A DNA stretch of 64,000 bases. Source: Aquincola tertiaricarbonis (GTDB taxonomy: Bacteria; Pseudomonadota; Gammaproteobacteria; Burkholderiales; Burkholderiaceae_C). Numbering within the stretch: position 1 is the stretch's first letter; each line of letters begins with the position of its first letter. The notes beneath the pieces were generated by a model that was not told where the DNA came from, searched no databases, and saw only the letters and a program-made list of their open reading frames with translations. Both the position numbers and the translations under genes were made by a program. Where the stretch lies: positions 230,491 through 294,490 of the forward strand of contig NZ_JZUE01000005.1 in NCBI RefSeq assembly GCF_000969605.1. The letters are read 5' to 3'. Positions 1 through 10,191 of the stretch are shown piece after piece.

Positions 1-642
1 CAGCTGGAAGAACTCGTTCTCGTAGACGACGGCGCCCTCGCTGGTGGCCACGTTGCGGCCCACCTCGAAAGCACTTTCATCCGTCTGCGACACATGCCCC
101 TGGCGCACGTCGTTCCACAGCTGCCGCAGGCCGGTGGCGATGCTCTCGCCCTGCGAGTCGATGGCCTTGCGCAGCGCCTCCGGATTCAGCGGCAGGCAGT
201 TGCTGGGCGCGGCCGCGTCGATCCACTGCTGCACGGCGAAGCGCAGGCGGGCCTTGGTCTTGGCGTCGCCTTCCACCGCCTCGGCCATCTGCATCAGCGT
301 GCGGGCATTCAGCAGGTAGGTCTGGGCGATGTAGGCGGCCGCGGGGCTCTTGGCCCATTCGGTGGCGGCGAAGCGGCGGTCGCGCAGCGCGGCCAGCGTG
401 CCGGCCGGGTTGGCCGCGGCATCCCCAGCGGCGGCCGCCGCGGTGGCCAGGCCGCTGTTCATGCGGGTGAGCGTGTCGTTCCACAGCTCGGTGGCCTGCT
501 TCAGGTAGTCGGACTGCACCTGGTTGATGCGGTCGGCCGGCAGCTTGAGGCCGGACATCGACTTCCAGATCTCGCCCAGGGCGTGCCCGAACGCCTGCGC
601 GCCCTCCACGGGTTGGGGCAGGGTCGGGGTAGGCTTTGCCAT
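1..642 (-). CDS. phaC: Class I poly(3-hydroxyalkanoate) synthase, N-terminal part (cut by window edge)
   Basis: Only the first 214 codons are in the window; the frame is still open at base 1. The translation begins MAKPTPTLPQPVEGAQAFG and contains the PhaC N-terminal signature: RRFAATEW around residues 90-97, a helical stretch with LLNARTLMQMAEAVE, and SNCLPLNPEALRKAIDSQGES followed by NDVRQGHVSQTDESAFEVG. The catalytic cysteine region is beyond the edge. PHA synthase polymerises 3-hydroxyacyl-CoA on the surface of cytoplasmic granules. The ATG at 642 has a GGAG ribosome site eight bases upstream. It is divergent from the small membrane protein gene at 818; phaP lies 43 kb away. Identification rests on family recognition and is firm despite truncation. 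Confidence 0.93.
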   Translation of the reverse strand, partial: MAKPTPTLPQPVEGAQAFGHALGEIWKSMSGLKLPADRINQVQSDYLKQATELWNDTLTRMNSGLATAAAAAGDAAANPAGTLAALRDRRFAATEWAKSPAAAYIAQTYLLNARTLMQMAEAVEGDAKTKARLRFAVQQWIDAAAPSNCLPLNPEALRKAIDSQGESIATGLRQLWNDVRQGHVSQTDESAFEVGRNVATSEGAVVYENEFFQL

Positions 643-817
643 CGTCTTGTCTCCGTCATGGTGGCCCGACGACTCCACCCGTCGGGAAGCGACTGCAATC
701 GCTGGATTGTGGGGGTTGGGGCCGGTGGTTCGTGACCGAACGCACCCTTCCAGAACCCTCAGAATTCTGCATGATGAGCTTACTTTTCACTTACTGAAAT
801 ACGCAGGTTTACTTAAT

Positions 818-1165
818 ATGTACCTCGTCGCGATTGCCTGGATGTACGTCGTCTTGATGATGGCGGTCGCCGAGGCCACCAGCAGTCAGGGCACGGTGCT
901 CGGCGCGCTGGTCACCTTCGTGCTCTACGGCGCGCTGCCACTGTCCATCGTCATGTACCTGATGGGCACGCCGATGCGGCGCCAGGCCCGGCTGGCGCGG
1001 GAGGCGCAGGCCGCCGCGCAGGAGGCGGCGTTGCAGGAGACTGCGTTGCAGGAAGAGGTGCCGCCCGCAGCGGCAGGGACCGACGGCGGGGCGCCGTCAG
1101 CGCAGCCAGATGGCCGCGGCCAGGCGGCCGGTGACGCCGTCCCGCCGGTACGAAAAGAACCTTAA
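818..1165 (+). CDS. Small membrane protein of unknown function
   Basis: 115 residues. Two hydrophobic segments are visible: residues 1-17 (MYLVAIAWMYVVLMMAV) and about residues 27-47 (LGALVTFVLYGALPLSIVMYL). A charged, Ala/Glu/Gln-rich cytoplasmic tail follows, with RRQARLAREAQAAAQEAALQ. The frame stays open far upstream, but the ATG at 818 is the sensible start because the hydrophobic segment begins there and the preceding bases are AT-rich promoter-like sequence. I recognise it only as a type of short conserved protein seen near phaC in Burkholderiales. Its 3' end overlaps the end of convergent pgeF by 69 bp. No function can be assigned. Confidence 0.65.
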   Translation: MYLVAIAWMYVVLMMAVAEATSSQGTVLGALVTFVLYGALPLSIVMYLMGTPMRRQARLAREAQAAAQEAALQETALQEEVPPAAAGTDGGAPSAQPDGRGQAAGDAVPPVRKEP

Positions 1166-1870
1166 CGGTGTTTCGACAGTGCACCAGGCACCGCCGGTCG
1201 TGGCGGCGACGCCACATGCCGCCAGTCGCTCCCGCGCCAGGGCGGGCAGGTCGGCCAGCCAGCGCAGCTCGCCGTCGGGCCGGCGGCGCGGGATGAAGCG
1301 GCGGTCGCCGGCGGGGTCGCCGCCGAAGGCCTGCAGCACCTCCGCGCCCACCTCGAACTGCCGCGGCCCGATGCACGGGCCCAGCCAGGCCTGAAGCGCG
1401 TCCGGCCCGCACCCGGCAGCGTCGCACAAGGCGGCCACGGTGGCATCGAGCACCCCGCCGGCCAGGCCGCGCCAGCCGGCATGCGCGGCCGCCACGCCGC
1501 GGCCGTGCGGTGCGGCGAACAGCACCGGCAGGCAATCGGCCACCTGCACCGTGCAGGCCACGCCGGGTTCCGTTGTGAAGGCGGCATCGGCTTCCAGCGG
1601 CTCGCTGCGCCGGGCGTCCGCGGCGGTCAGCCGCAGCACGGTGCGGCCATGCACCTGGCGCAGGAACACCGGCGCCGCGCCGATGGCCTCGGCGAAGCGG
1701 CGGCGGTTCTCGGCCACCGCCGCCGGGTCGTCGCCCACCGCCATGCCCAGGTTCAGGCCCTGCCACGGCCCGTGGCTGACGCCGCCCTCGCGGCTGCTCA
1801 TCCAGGCGCCGACGCCGGGCGGCACCGGCCAGTCCGGCGTCAGGCCGGTGGCCAGCAGGTCACTCCGCAT
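1097..1870 (-). CDS. pgeF: Peptidoglycan editing factor PgeF (YfiH/laccase-domain family)
   Basis: 257 residues, the usual length for the YfiH family. The three metal/catalytic residues are all present: His74 in RQVHGRT, Cys113 in VADCLPV and His130 in AAHAGWRG, close to H71/C107/H124 of E. coli YfiH. The protein is a cytoplasmic purine-nucleoside-phosphorylase-like enzyme that removes wrongly incorporated residues (L-Ser in place of L-Ala) from peptidoglycan precursors. The start at 1870 overlaps the end of maiA by 11 bp, so the two are probably co-transcribed. The gene overlaps the convergent small membrane protein gene by 69 bp. Older annotations call it a laccase or polyphenol oxidase. 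Confidence 0.93.
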   Translation of the reverse strand: MRSDLLATGLTPDWPVPPGVGAWMSSREGGVSHGPWQGLNLGMAVGDDPAAVAENRRRFAEAIGAAPVFLRQVHGRTVLRLTAADARRSEPLEADAAFTTEPGVACTVQVADCLPVLFAAPHGRGVAAAHAGWRGLAGGVLDATVAALCDAAGCGPDALQAWLGPCIGPRQFEVGAEVLQAFGGDPAGDRRFIPRRRPDGELRWLADLPALARERLAACGVAATTGGAWCTVETPLRFFSYRRDGVTGRLAAAIWLR

Positions 1871-2525
1871 CGGGGCAGTTTCCCGGCTGCGCCTGGTCGA
1901 AGGCGGGCAGCTGCATGCAGGCCTCGTGCACCCGCATCACCGTGGGCACGTGGTCCAGCCGGCAGCCGAAGCGCTGCGCATTGAAGATCTGGGGCACCAG
2001 GGTGCAGTCGGCCATCGTGGGGGTGTCGCCGTGGCAGAAGCGGCCGGTGGCCGGGTGGCCGGCCAGCTGCTGCTCCACCGCCTGCAGGCCGGTTTCCACC
2101 CAGTGGCGGATCCAGCGCAGCTTGTCGTCCTCCGATACCTTCAGCTCGTGCACCAGGTAGCGCAGCACCTTCAGGTTGTTGATGGGGTGGATCTCGCAGG
2201 CCACGTCCAACGCCAGCGAGCGCACCCGCGCGCGGCCCAGCGCATCGCGCGGCAGCAGCGGCGGCTCCGGATGCGTCTCGTCCAGGTACTCGATAATGGC
2301 CAGCGACTGGGTGAGCGTGGCGTCGCCCGCGCACAGCGCCGGCACCAGGCGCGAGGGCGCCAGGGCTGCATAGGCGGGGCCTTGCTGCTCGTTGCGCACC
2401 AGGTGCACCGCCCGGTAGTCGTAGGGCAGGCCCTTGAGCCCCAGCGCGATGCGCACCCGGTACGAGGCCGAAGAGCGGAAGTAGCCGTAGAGCGCCAGGT
2501 CGACCGGACGCGCCGCGTCGCTCAT
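1860..2525 (-). CDS. maiA: Maleylacetoacetate/maleylpyruvate isomerase (zeta-class glutathione S-transferase)
   Basis: 221 residues with a GST fold. The N-terminal thioredoxin-like half carries the zeta-class SSASYRVRIAL motif at residues 18-28, with the catalytic serine. SLAIIEYLDETHP follows, then the helical C-terminal half with the DVACEIHPINNLKVL segment typical of MaiA. The enzyme performs glutathione-dependent cis-trans isomerisation of maleylacetoacetate or maleylpyruvate in aromatic ring degradation. It overlaps the upstream fumarylpyruvate/fumarylacetoacetate hydrolase gene by four bases, which argues for consecutive steps in one pathway. Which of the two substrates is used cannot be told from sequence; the neighbour's length favours gentisate/maleylpyruvate. 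Confidence 0.88.
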   Translation of the reverse strand: MSDAARPVDLALYGYFRSSASYRVRIALGLKGLPYDYRAVHLVRNEQQGPAYAALAPSRLVPALCAGDATLTQSLAIIEYLDETHPEPPLLPRDALGRARVRSLALDVACEIHPINNLKVLRYLVHELKVSEDDKLRWIRHWVETGLQAVEQQLAGHPATGRFCHGDTPTMADCTLVPQIFNAQRFGCRLDHVPTVMRVHEACMQLPAFDQAQPGNCPDAE

Positions 2526-3214
2526 CGGATCTGCACCCGCAGGCTGCCCAGGCCCTCGACGCTGCCCTCGATCAGGTCGCCGCGCACCACGGCGCCCACG
2601 CCGGCAGGCGTGCCGGTGAAGATCAGGTCGCCGGGCTGCAGGGTCCAGGCCTTGGACAGCGTCTCGATGGTCTCGGCCACGCTCCAGATCAGCTCGGTGA
2701 GGTCGCCCTTCTGCCGCGGCTGGCCGTTCACCTGCAGGGTGATCGCGCCCTTCAGCAGTTCGCCGGTGCGGGCGATGGGATGGATGGGGCCGATGGGCGC
2801 CGACTGCTCGAAGCCCTTGCCGATGCTCCAGGGCCGGCCCTGCTTCTTCATCTCGTTCTGCAGGTCGCGCCGGGTCATGTCCAGGCCCACCGCATAGCCG
2901 TAGATGTGCTTGACCGCATCGGCCGCGGCGATGTCGCGCCCGCCGGTGCCGATGGCCACCACCAACTCGATCTCATGGTGCAGGTTGCCGGTGAGCGTGG
3001 GGTACTCGACCTGGCCGGTCTCGCCGTCGGCCACCGGCACCACGGCGTCGGCGGGCTTCATGAAGAAGAACGGCGGCTCGCGGCCGCTGAAGCCCATCTC
3101 CTGGGCATGCTCGGCATAGTTGCGGCCCACGCAGTAGATGCGGTGCACCGGAAACAGGCCGCCACCGGCCACGGGCACGGCCGCGATGGCCGGTGCAGGT
3201 ACGACAAAGTCCAT
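2522..3214 (-). CDS. Fumarylacetoacetate hydrolase family protein, probable fumarylpyruvate hydrolase
   Basis: 230 residues from the ATG at 3214. That start was chosen over a longer frame to 3268 because AAGGA lies just upstream and the family N-terminus (FPVHRIYCVGRNYAEHA) begins shortly after. Visible FAH features are RNYAEHA, FMKPADAV, the metal-binding NLHHEIELVVAIG segment near residues 78-90, GLDMTRRDLQ, the KPWSIGKGFEQSAPIGP-like block and the terminal GDLIFTGTPAGVG. The short single-domain form matches fumarylpyruvate hydrolases of the gentisate route rather than two-domain fumarylacetoacetases. It is the first gene of a three-gene overlapping run with maiA and pgeF, and is divergent from the NUDIX gene. 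Confidence 0.88.
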   Translation of the reverse strand: MDFVVPAPAIAAVPVAGGGLFPVHRIYCVGRNYAEHAQEMGFSGREPPFFFMKPADAVVPVADGETGQVEYPTLTGNLHHEIELVVAIGTGGRDIAAADAVKHIYGYAVGLDMTRRDLQNEMKKQGRPWSIGKGFEQSAPIGPIHPIARTGELLKGAITLQVNGQPRQKGDLTELIWSVAETIETLSKAWTLQPGDLIFTGTPAGVGAVVRGDLIEGSVEGLGSLRVQIR

Positions 3215-3285
3215 GATGTCCTTGCTGTGATGCTGCGAAGGGAAGCGCCGGATGATGCCACTGCCCACGGCTAAACTCCGCCGCC

Positions 3286-3834
3286 ATGCTGCTGACCGAG
3301 CGCGACAAGATCAAGCACTGCCGCGCCTGCGGCAGCGCGGTGAACTACCTCATTCCGCCCGACGACAACCGCGAACGCGCGGTGTGCCCGTCCTGCGGCA
3401 CGGTTCACTACGAGAACCCGCTGAACGTGGTGGGCACCGTGCCCTACTGGGCCGACCAGGTGCTGCTGTGCAAGCGCAACATCGAGCCGCGCTACGGCTT
3501 CTGGACGCTGCCGGCCGGCTTCATGGAGCTGGGCGAGACCACCGCCCAAGGCGCCGCCCGGGAGACGGACGAAGAGGCCGGCGCCCACATCGAGATGGGC
3601 CCGCTGTTCAGCGTGATGAACGTGATGCGGGTGGGCCAGGTGCACATGTACTACCTGGCGCGGCTGACCGACACGGTTTTCAACCCGGGCCCGGAAAGCA
3701 TCGAGGCCCGGCTGTTCCGCGAGGATGAGATCCCCTGGGACGAGATCGCCTTCCGCACCGTGCGGGAGACGCTCAAGCGCTACTTCGAGGACCGCCGCGC
3801 CGGTGCCTTCGGCCTGCACACGGCCGACATCTAG
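3286..3834 (+). CDS. NUDIX hydrolase with N-terminal zinc ribbon
   Basis: 182 residues. The first 40 residues form a zinc ribbon with Cys12, Cys15, Cys34 and Cys37 (CRAC and CPSC). The Nudix box follows at about residues 78-100, GFMELGETTAQGAARETDEEAG, matching the G-x5-E-x7-RE-x2-EE-x-G pattern. Such proteins hydrolyse nucleoside diphosphates linked to another moiety (NADH or ADP-ribose-like); the exact substrate is unknown. The ATG at 3286 has no clear ribosome site, and a TAAACT box about ten bases upstream suggests a possibly leaderless message. The stop is shared with the convergent lapD gene through a CTAG tetranucleotide. Confidence 0.9.
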   Translation: MLLTERDKIKHCRACGSAVNYLIPPDDNRERAVCPSCGTVHYENPLNVVGTVPYWADQVLLCKRNIEPRYGFWTLPAGFMELGETTAQGAARETDEEAGAHIEMGPLFSVMNVMRVGQVHMYYLARLTDTVFNPGPESIEARLFREDEIPWDEIAFRTVRETLKRYFEDRRAGAFGLHTADI

Positions 3835-5759
3835 ACCGGGGCCTGCTGGCTCGCCCAAGGGCCGGTGACGCCGTCCACGCCGCATTGCCACAGCGTGCGC
3901 ACGTCGGCGTCGTCGGCCACGCCTTCGGCCTGCACCTGCATCGACATCGCATGCAGCAGCGCGACGGTGCTGCGCAGGAACTCCTGCGCCGCCTCGCTGT
4001 GGGCCACGCCGGCGCACACCGAGGCATCCAGCTTCACATAGTCCAGCCCCAGCTCGTACAGCCGGTCGATGCGGTGCAGCCGCTCGCCGGCATGCTCCAG
4101 CCCCAGCCGCACGCCCAGCGGCCGCACGGTGCGGCCGAAGGCCTGCACCGCATCGAACTGGTCGGCGGCCGCCGCCTCCGGCAGCTCCAGCCACAGCTGG
4201 CCGGCCGAGCGTGGCCGGTCTTCCAGCAGCTGGCGCAGGTGGGCGACGAAGCCGCTGTCGGCCACCGAGGCCGGTGCGATGTTGACCGCCCGCGCCGCGC
4301 CGTCTTCCTGGATGCCGGCCAGCGCCAGCGACACCGCCTCCGCATCGAACAGCGCGGTGAGCCGGTTGCGCATCGCCAGCGGCAGCCAGCGCGCGGCCGG
4401 CTCGTAAGCACCACCGGGCTGCAGCTGCACCCGCAGCGGGCACTCCAGGTGCAGGCGCCGGCCCATGCGGTCCACCACCGGGAAAGCCACCAGGCGCAGG
4501 CGGCCGGCCTTGTCCTCGATGGCGGACAGCAGCTGCACGCGCCAGGCCCGTTCGCCCTCGCCCAGGCCGCCGGCGCCGGCGCTGCCGTCCAGCACCTCGG
4601 CGTGGTAGGGCTTGCCGGCCTCGGCCCGGGCCAGCGCCAGGTCGGCCTGCGACATCAGGGCGCCCGGGCTGGCTTCGCGCGGCCATTCCACCGCGCCGAT
4701 GAAAGCCCGCACCGCGCCGCTGTAGGTGGGCAGGCTGCTGCGCAGTGCCGCGGCGATGGATTCCGCCGTCTCGGCCGCCAGGCCGGGCGTGGGCAGCGCC
4801 AGCGCGAAGTCCGACCCGTTCAGCCGGCCGGCCAGGCAGCCGTCCACCCGCTCGGGATAGGTGCTCAGCACCTGGGCGATGGTCTCCAGCACCCGGTCGG
4901 TGGTGTCGCGGCCCACCGCCCGGTTCAGGCCGGTGACGTCGGCCAGCCGCACCAGCACCAGGCCACCGCCGTCGGCGCCGTCCTCGCGCTGCTGCAGCGC
5001 GCCGAGCTGGCCGAGAAAATGCGAGCGGTGCGGCAGGCCGGTCAGCGGGTCGCAATGGGCCTGGCGGCGCAGCGCCTCCGCCCGTGCGGCCTGCGCCTCG
5101 AACAGCGCCTTCATCCGCACCACCATGCCGTTCATGGCCGAGGCCACGCGGCGCAGGTCGGGCATGCTGGGTTCGTCCACGATGACGTAGCGACCGTCCT
5201 CCAGCGCCTGCGCCTGCCGCACGGTGGCTTCCAGCGGCGCGCGGATGCGCCGCACCACCATCAGCGACAGCAGCGCCGCCACCAGGCCCACGCCCAGCAT
5301 CACCAGGCTGGCCCGCACGCCGCCGCGCCACAGCTCGTCGTAGGCATAGCTGTCGTGCGACACCACGGTGACCGTCCCCAGCGAACGCCAGCCGTCCGAC
5401 ACCTGCGCGACGCCCGGCGAGGAGCTGATGGGCAGCAGTGCCGTGAACCAGCCCGGCGCCCGCAGCGGCCCGGCCGGCGTCTCGCTGACGATGCCGGTGC
5501 CGCCATCGGCACGCGCCAGCGCGATGCGCCGGTAGAAGCCCGTGTCGGCCTGCGCGGCCACCACCAGCTTCATCAGTTCGTCGTCGCCGCCCTGCTGCGA
5601 CAGCACCAGCGCCAGCGCCTGGGCGGTGTCGTTGTTCTTCATGGCCAGCTGCGTCTGCAGCACGGCCCGGGTGGACAGCAGGTTGACGCTCACGGCGCCG
5701 CCGATCGCGAGCAGCAGCACCGCGGCCAGCAACAACCAGAGTTGGCGTATCAACGACAT
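3831..5759 (-). CDS. lapD: LapD-like c-di-GMP receptor (degenerate GGDEF/EAL, inner membrane)
   Basis: 642 residues. Order of parts: N-terminal membrane helix (residues 5-25); periplasmic LapD/MoxY-type sensor domain to about 150; second membrane helix with VRRIRAP at the start of a HAMP segment; a diguanylate-cyclase-like domain starting at CDPLTGLPHRSHFL whose GGDEF loop is replaced by NGSDF; and a C-terminal phosphodiesterase-like domain in which the EAL motif reads ECPLR. Both catalytic motifs are degenerate, as in LapD, which binds c-di-GMP with its EAL domain and sequesters the periplasmic protease LapG. lapG lies 18 bp upstream on the same strand, which confirms the pairing. The ATG at 5759 has AAGGA upstream. 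Confidence 0.9.
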   Translation of the reverse strand: MSLIRQLWLLLAAVLLLAIGGAVSVNLLSTRAVLQTQLAMKNNDTAQALALVLSQQGGDDELMKLVVAAQADTGFYRRIALARADGGTGIVSETPAGPLRAPGWFTALLPISSSPGVAQVSDGWRSLGTVTVVSHDSYAYDELWRGGVRASLVMLGVGLVAALLSLMVVRRIRAPLEATVRQAQALEDGRYVIVDEPSMPDLRRVASAMNGMVVRMKALFEAQAARAEALRRQAHCDPLTGLPHRSHFLGQLGALQQREDGADGGGLVLVRLADVTGLNRAVGRDTTDRVLETIAQVLSTYPERVDGCLAGRLNGSDFALALPTPGLAAETAESIAAALRSSLPTYSGAVRAFIGAVEWPREASPGALMSQADLALARAEAGKPYHAEVLDGSAGAGGLGEGERAWRVQLLSAIEDKAGRLRLVAFPVVDRMGRRLHLECPLRVQLQPGGAYEPAARWLPLAMRNRLTALFDAEAVSLALAGIQEDGAARAVNIAPASVADSGFVAHLRQLLEDRPRSAGQLWLELPEAAAADQFDAVQAFGRTVRPLGVRLGLEHAGERLHRIDRLYELGLDYVKLDASVCAGVAHSEAAQEFLRSTVALLHAMSMQVQAEGVADDADVRTLWQCGVDGVTGPWASQQAPV

Positions 5760-5777
5760 GGAAAACGGATCCTTCTC

Positions 5778-6491
5778 TCAAAAACCTTCGGCGCGGGCCT
5801 TGCCCAGCACCTCGCGCCAGCGCGACAGGCGCGCCACCGGATCACCGGCACGTTCCGCCCCGACACCCTGCCACAAGCCCTCGCCGTTGAAGCTGAAAAC
5901 AGGCACCAGATCCGGGCGCCGTGTGGCCGGGCGCACATCGGGCACCAGGTTGTCGAGGATCAGCGGATCGGCCTGTGGCGAGGCATGGTAGGCAAGCACC
6001 ATGTGCGCTTGCGGCGGCCCGCCTCCCCCGAGTTGGGCCCGGACATACACCAATCGCAATCGGGACACGGGCGTGCCTGCGGCCACCAGGCTGAAGTACT
6101 TGGCGATGGCGAAGTCCTCGCAATCGCCCTCGCCACGCGCCAGCGTTTCCAGCGGGCTGGCCCAGTAGTCGATCTGGTTCCACACCACGGTGTCCTCCCG
6201 GAAGCGGATACGGCGGTTGAAGAAGTCGTTGACGAAGCGCAGGCGGTCCTCCTCCTGCATCTCCGCGGCCTGCACCAGCGCCGGCCGCAGCGCGGGCAAC
6301 GCGGCCACGGCCGCCGGGCCCAGCAGCTGGGCGGCGATGGCCATGCGGTCGTCGTCCCACGGCGCGGCGTGCAGCGTGCCGGCCACGAGCGCCGCGCCGG
6401 CCAGCAGCGCGGCCAGCAGCCAGCGGGCCCCGCGTCGCAGCAGCGGCGCCGGACACGCTGCGGGCACGCAGGAGCGGAAGGCGGAAGGCAC
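5778..6491 (-). CDS. lapG: LapG-like periplasmic transglutaminase-type cysteine protease
   Basis: 237 residues with an N-terminal hydrophobic export segment (about residues 23-42, ending AAPW). The catalytic triad of bacterial transglutaminase-like cysteine proteases is intact: Cys124 in GEGDCEDFAIAK, His163 in QAHMVLAY and Asp180 in LILDNL. LapG cleaves surface adhesins near their N-terminal retention module unless held by c-di-GMP-loaded LapD, encoded just downstream. The start at 6491 is a GTG without a good ribosome site, so the true start could be a few codons further in. No LapA-type adhesin or type I secretion genes are nearby, so the substrate must lie elsewhere or be unconventional. 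Confidence 0.9.
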   Translation of the reverse strand: MPSAFRSCVPAACPAPLLRRGARWLLAALLAGAALVAGTLHAAPWDDDRMAIAAQLLGPAAVAALPALRPALVQAAEMQEEDRLRFVNDFFNRRIRFREDTVVWNQIDYWASPLETLARGEGDCEDFAIAKYFSLVAAGTPVSRLRLVYVRAQLGGGGPPQAHMVLAYHASPQADPLILDNLVPDVRPATRRPDLVPVFSFNGEGLWQGVGAERAGDPVARLSRWREVLGKARAEGF

Positions 6492-6599
6492 GGGTGGCGG
6501 CAGACAACGCGGGCGCCAGCCCGACGCGGGCGGCTCGTGCCTTCTGTTTCGTCATCCACCCCGCCGACTTGAGCCGCGGCCACTTCGCGCGGCGGCATG

Positions 6600-6623
6600 A
6601 AAAAGGCCGCCCAAGGGCGGCCC
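6600..6623 (-). terminator. Intrinsic terminator of the aceE-aceF-lpdA operon
   Basis: Read on the minus strand, a perfect eight-pair stem GGCCGCCC/GGGCGGCC with a two-base TT loop is followed by five T residues. It lies 19 bp past the lpdA stop and ahead of lapG, so it separates the two transcription units. Confidence 0.85.
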
Positions 6624-6641
6624 GCGCGGCGGTGAGGCCGG

Positions 6642-8438
<1,797 letters not shown>

Positions 8439-8454
8439 GTCGTGATCCTTCCGG

Positions 8455-10170
8455 TCAGAGGACGATGCGGCGGAAATCAGCCAGCAGCGAAGCGAAATAC
8501 ACGTTGAAGCGGGCCGCGGCCGCGCCGTCGATCACGCGGTGGTCCCAGCTCAGGCTCAGCGGCAGGATGAGCCGCGGCACGAACTGCTTGCCATCCCAGC
8601 GCGGCTCCATGGTGCTCTTGCACACGCCCATGATGGCCACCTCGGGCGCGTTGATGATCGGCGTGAAGTACTTGCCGCCGATGCCGCCCAGCGAGCTGAT
8701 CGAGAAGCAGCCGCCGCTCATGTCGGCCGGGCCCAGCTTGCCGTCGCGCGCCTTCTTGGCCAGATCGCCCATCTCCTGGCTGATCTGGAAGATGCCCTTC
8801 TTGTCGGCGTCCTTGATCACCGGCACCACCAGGCCATTGGGCGTGTCCGCCGCGAAGCCGATGTGGAAGTAGTTCTTCAGCACCAGCTGGTCGCCGTCGA
8901 GCGAGCTGTTGAACTCGGGGAACTTCTTCAGCGCCGCCACGGCCGCCTTGATCATGAAGGCCAGCATCGTGACCTTGATGCCCGACTTCTCGTTCTCCTT
9001 GTTGGTGGCCACGCGGAAGGCCTCCAGCTCGGTGATGTCAGCATCGTCGTGGTTGGTGACGTGCGGGATCACCACCCAGTTGCGATGCAGGTTGGCACCG
9101 CTGATCTTCTTGATGCGCGAGAGGTCCTTGCGCTCGACCGGGCCGAACTTGGTGAAGTCCACCGTCGGCCAGGGCAGCAAGCCCGGGAAGGCACCGCCGC
9201 CCGCCGCAGCAGCGGCTGCCGGCTTGGCGGCGGCGGCCGCCTTCGTCTGCGCGCTGCCGTTCATCACGCTCTTGACGAAGGACTGCACGTCCTCCTGCGT
9301 GATGCGGCCCTTGGGGCCGGAGCCCTTCACTTCTTCCAGCGGCACGCCCAGTTCGCGGGCAAAGCGGCGGATGGAGGGCGACGCATGCGGCAGGTTGCCC
9401 TTGGGCGTGCCGGGCTCGTGGGCCGGCAGCGCCGCGGTGGGCGAAGTGCGCTCGGGCGCGGGCGCCGAAGCGGCGGCCGGCGTCGGGGCGGGCGCAGCCG
9501 CTGCGGGTGCCGGGGCGGCGGCGGCAGGCGACGGGGCAGCGGCCGGCGCCGCAGCACCGGCGGCGCCTTCCAGCACCGCGATCAGCGTGCCCTTGGACAC
9601 CTTGTCGCCCACCTTCACCTTCAGGTCCTTCACCACGCCGGCATGCGACGACGGGATCTCCATCGAGGCCTTGTCGCTCTCGACGGTGATGAGGCTCTGC
9701 TCCACCTTCACGCTGTCGCCGGGCTTGACCATCACCTCGATCACGGCCACTTCGTCAAAGTCGCCGATGTCGGGCACGGTGACCTCGATCGGGCCGGCGG
9801 CCGCAGCCGGCGCGGGCGCCGGGGCCGGAGCCGGCGCGGGCGCCGGGGCCGGAGCGGCAGCAGCAGACGCCGGCGCCGCAGCGGCCGCGGGCGCTGCTGC
9901 GGGAGCCGGGGCCGGCGCCGCAGCGCCTGCGTCGGCCGATTCCAGCATCAGCACCAGCGTGCCTTCGCTGACCTTGTCGCCCACCTTGACCTTGAGCTCC
10001 TTCACCACGCCGCCGTGCGACGAGGGGATCTCCATCGAGGCCTTGTCGCTCTCGACGGTGATGAGGCTCTGTTCCGCCTTGATGGTGTCGCCGGGCTGAA
10101 CCATCAGCTCGATGATCTCGACTTCCTTGAAGTCCCCGATGTCGGGGACCTTCACTTCGATCAATGCCAT
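8455..10170 (-). CDS. aceF: Pyruvate dehydrogenase E2, dihydrolipoamide acetyltransferase
   Basis: 571 residues. Two lipoyl domains, about residues 1-78 and 131-206, each have the [13 protein letters not shown] acceptor motif and are joined by long Ala/Pro hinges. A peripheral subunit-binding domain follows ([15 protein letters not shown] to GRITQEDV). The catalytic domain ends in [15 protein letters not shown], with His544 as the catalytic residue. It transfers the acetyl group from E1 to CoA and forms the core of the complex. It sits 21 bp after aceE and 16 bp before lpdA, and the ATG has a GGAG site. The Ala/Pro hinge at about 9780-9920 is built from repetitive GCGCCGG-like units. Confidence 0.97.
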   Translation of the reverse strand: MALIEVKVPDIGDFKEVEIIELMVQPGDTIKAEQSLITVESDKASMEIPSSHGGVVKELKVKVGDKVSEGTLVLMLESADAGAAAPAPAPAAAPAAAAAPASAAAAPAPAPAPAPAPAPAPAAAAGPIEVTVPDIGDFDEVAVIEVMVKPGDSVKVEQSLITVESDKASMEIPSSHAGVVKDLKVKVGDKVSKGTLIAVLEGAAGAAAPAAAPSPAAAAPAPAAAAPAPTPAAASAPAPERTSPTAALPAHEPGTPKGNLPHASPSIRRFARELGVPLEEVKGSGPKGRITQEDVQSFVKSVMNGSAQTKAAAAAKPAAAAAAGGGAFPGLLPWPTVDFTKFGPVERKDLSRIKKISGANLHRNWVVIPHVTNHDDADITELEAFRVATNKENEKSGIKVTMLAFMIKAAVAALKKFPEFNSSLDGDQLVLKNYFHIGFAADTPNGLVVPVIKDADKKGIFQISQEMGDLAKKARDGKLGPADMSGGCFSISSLGGIGGKYFTPIINAPEVAIMGVCKSTMEPRWDGKQFVPRLILPLSLSWDHRVIDGAAAARFNVYFASLLADFRRIVL

Positions 10171-10191
10171 GAGGTTGTCTCCGTCTGCCTT

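Noticed and set aside
3271..5781. 836-codon minus-strand frame overlapping lapD
   Set aside because: It is an Arg/Gly/Ala-rich shadow of lapD and the opposite-strand NUDIX region, with no domain; the lapD frame has clear motifs.
9780..9930. G/C-rich direct repeats that might be a mobile repeat
   Set aside because: They encode the Ala/Pro hinge of AceF; the repetition reflects protein composition. The same applies to the hinge of LpdA near 8100-8190.
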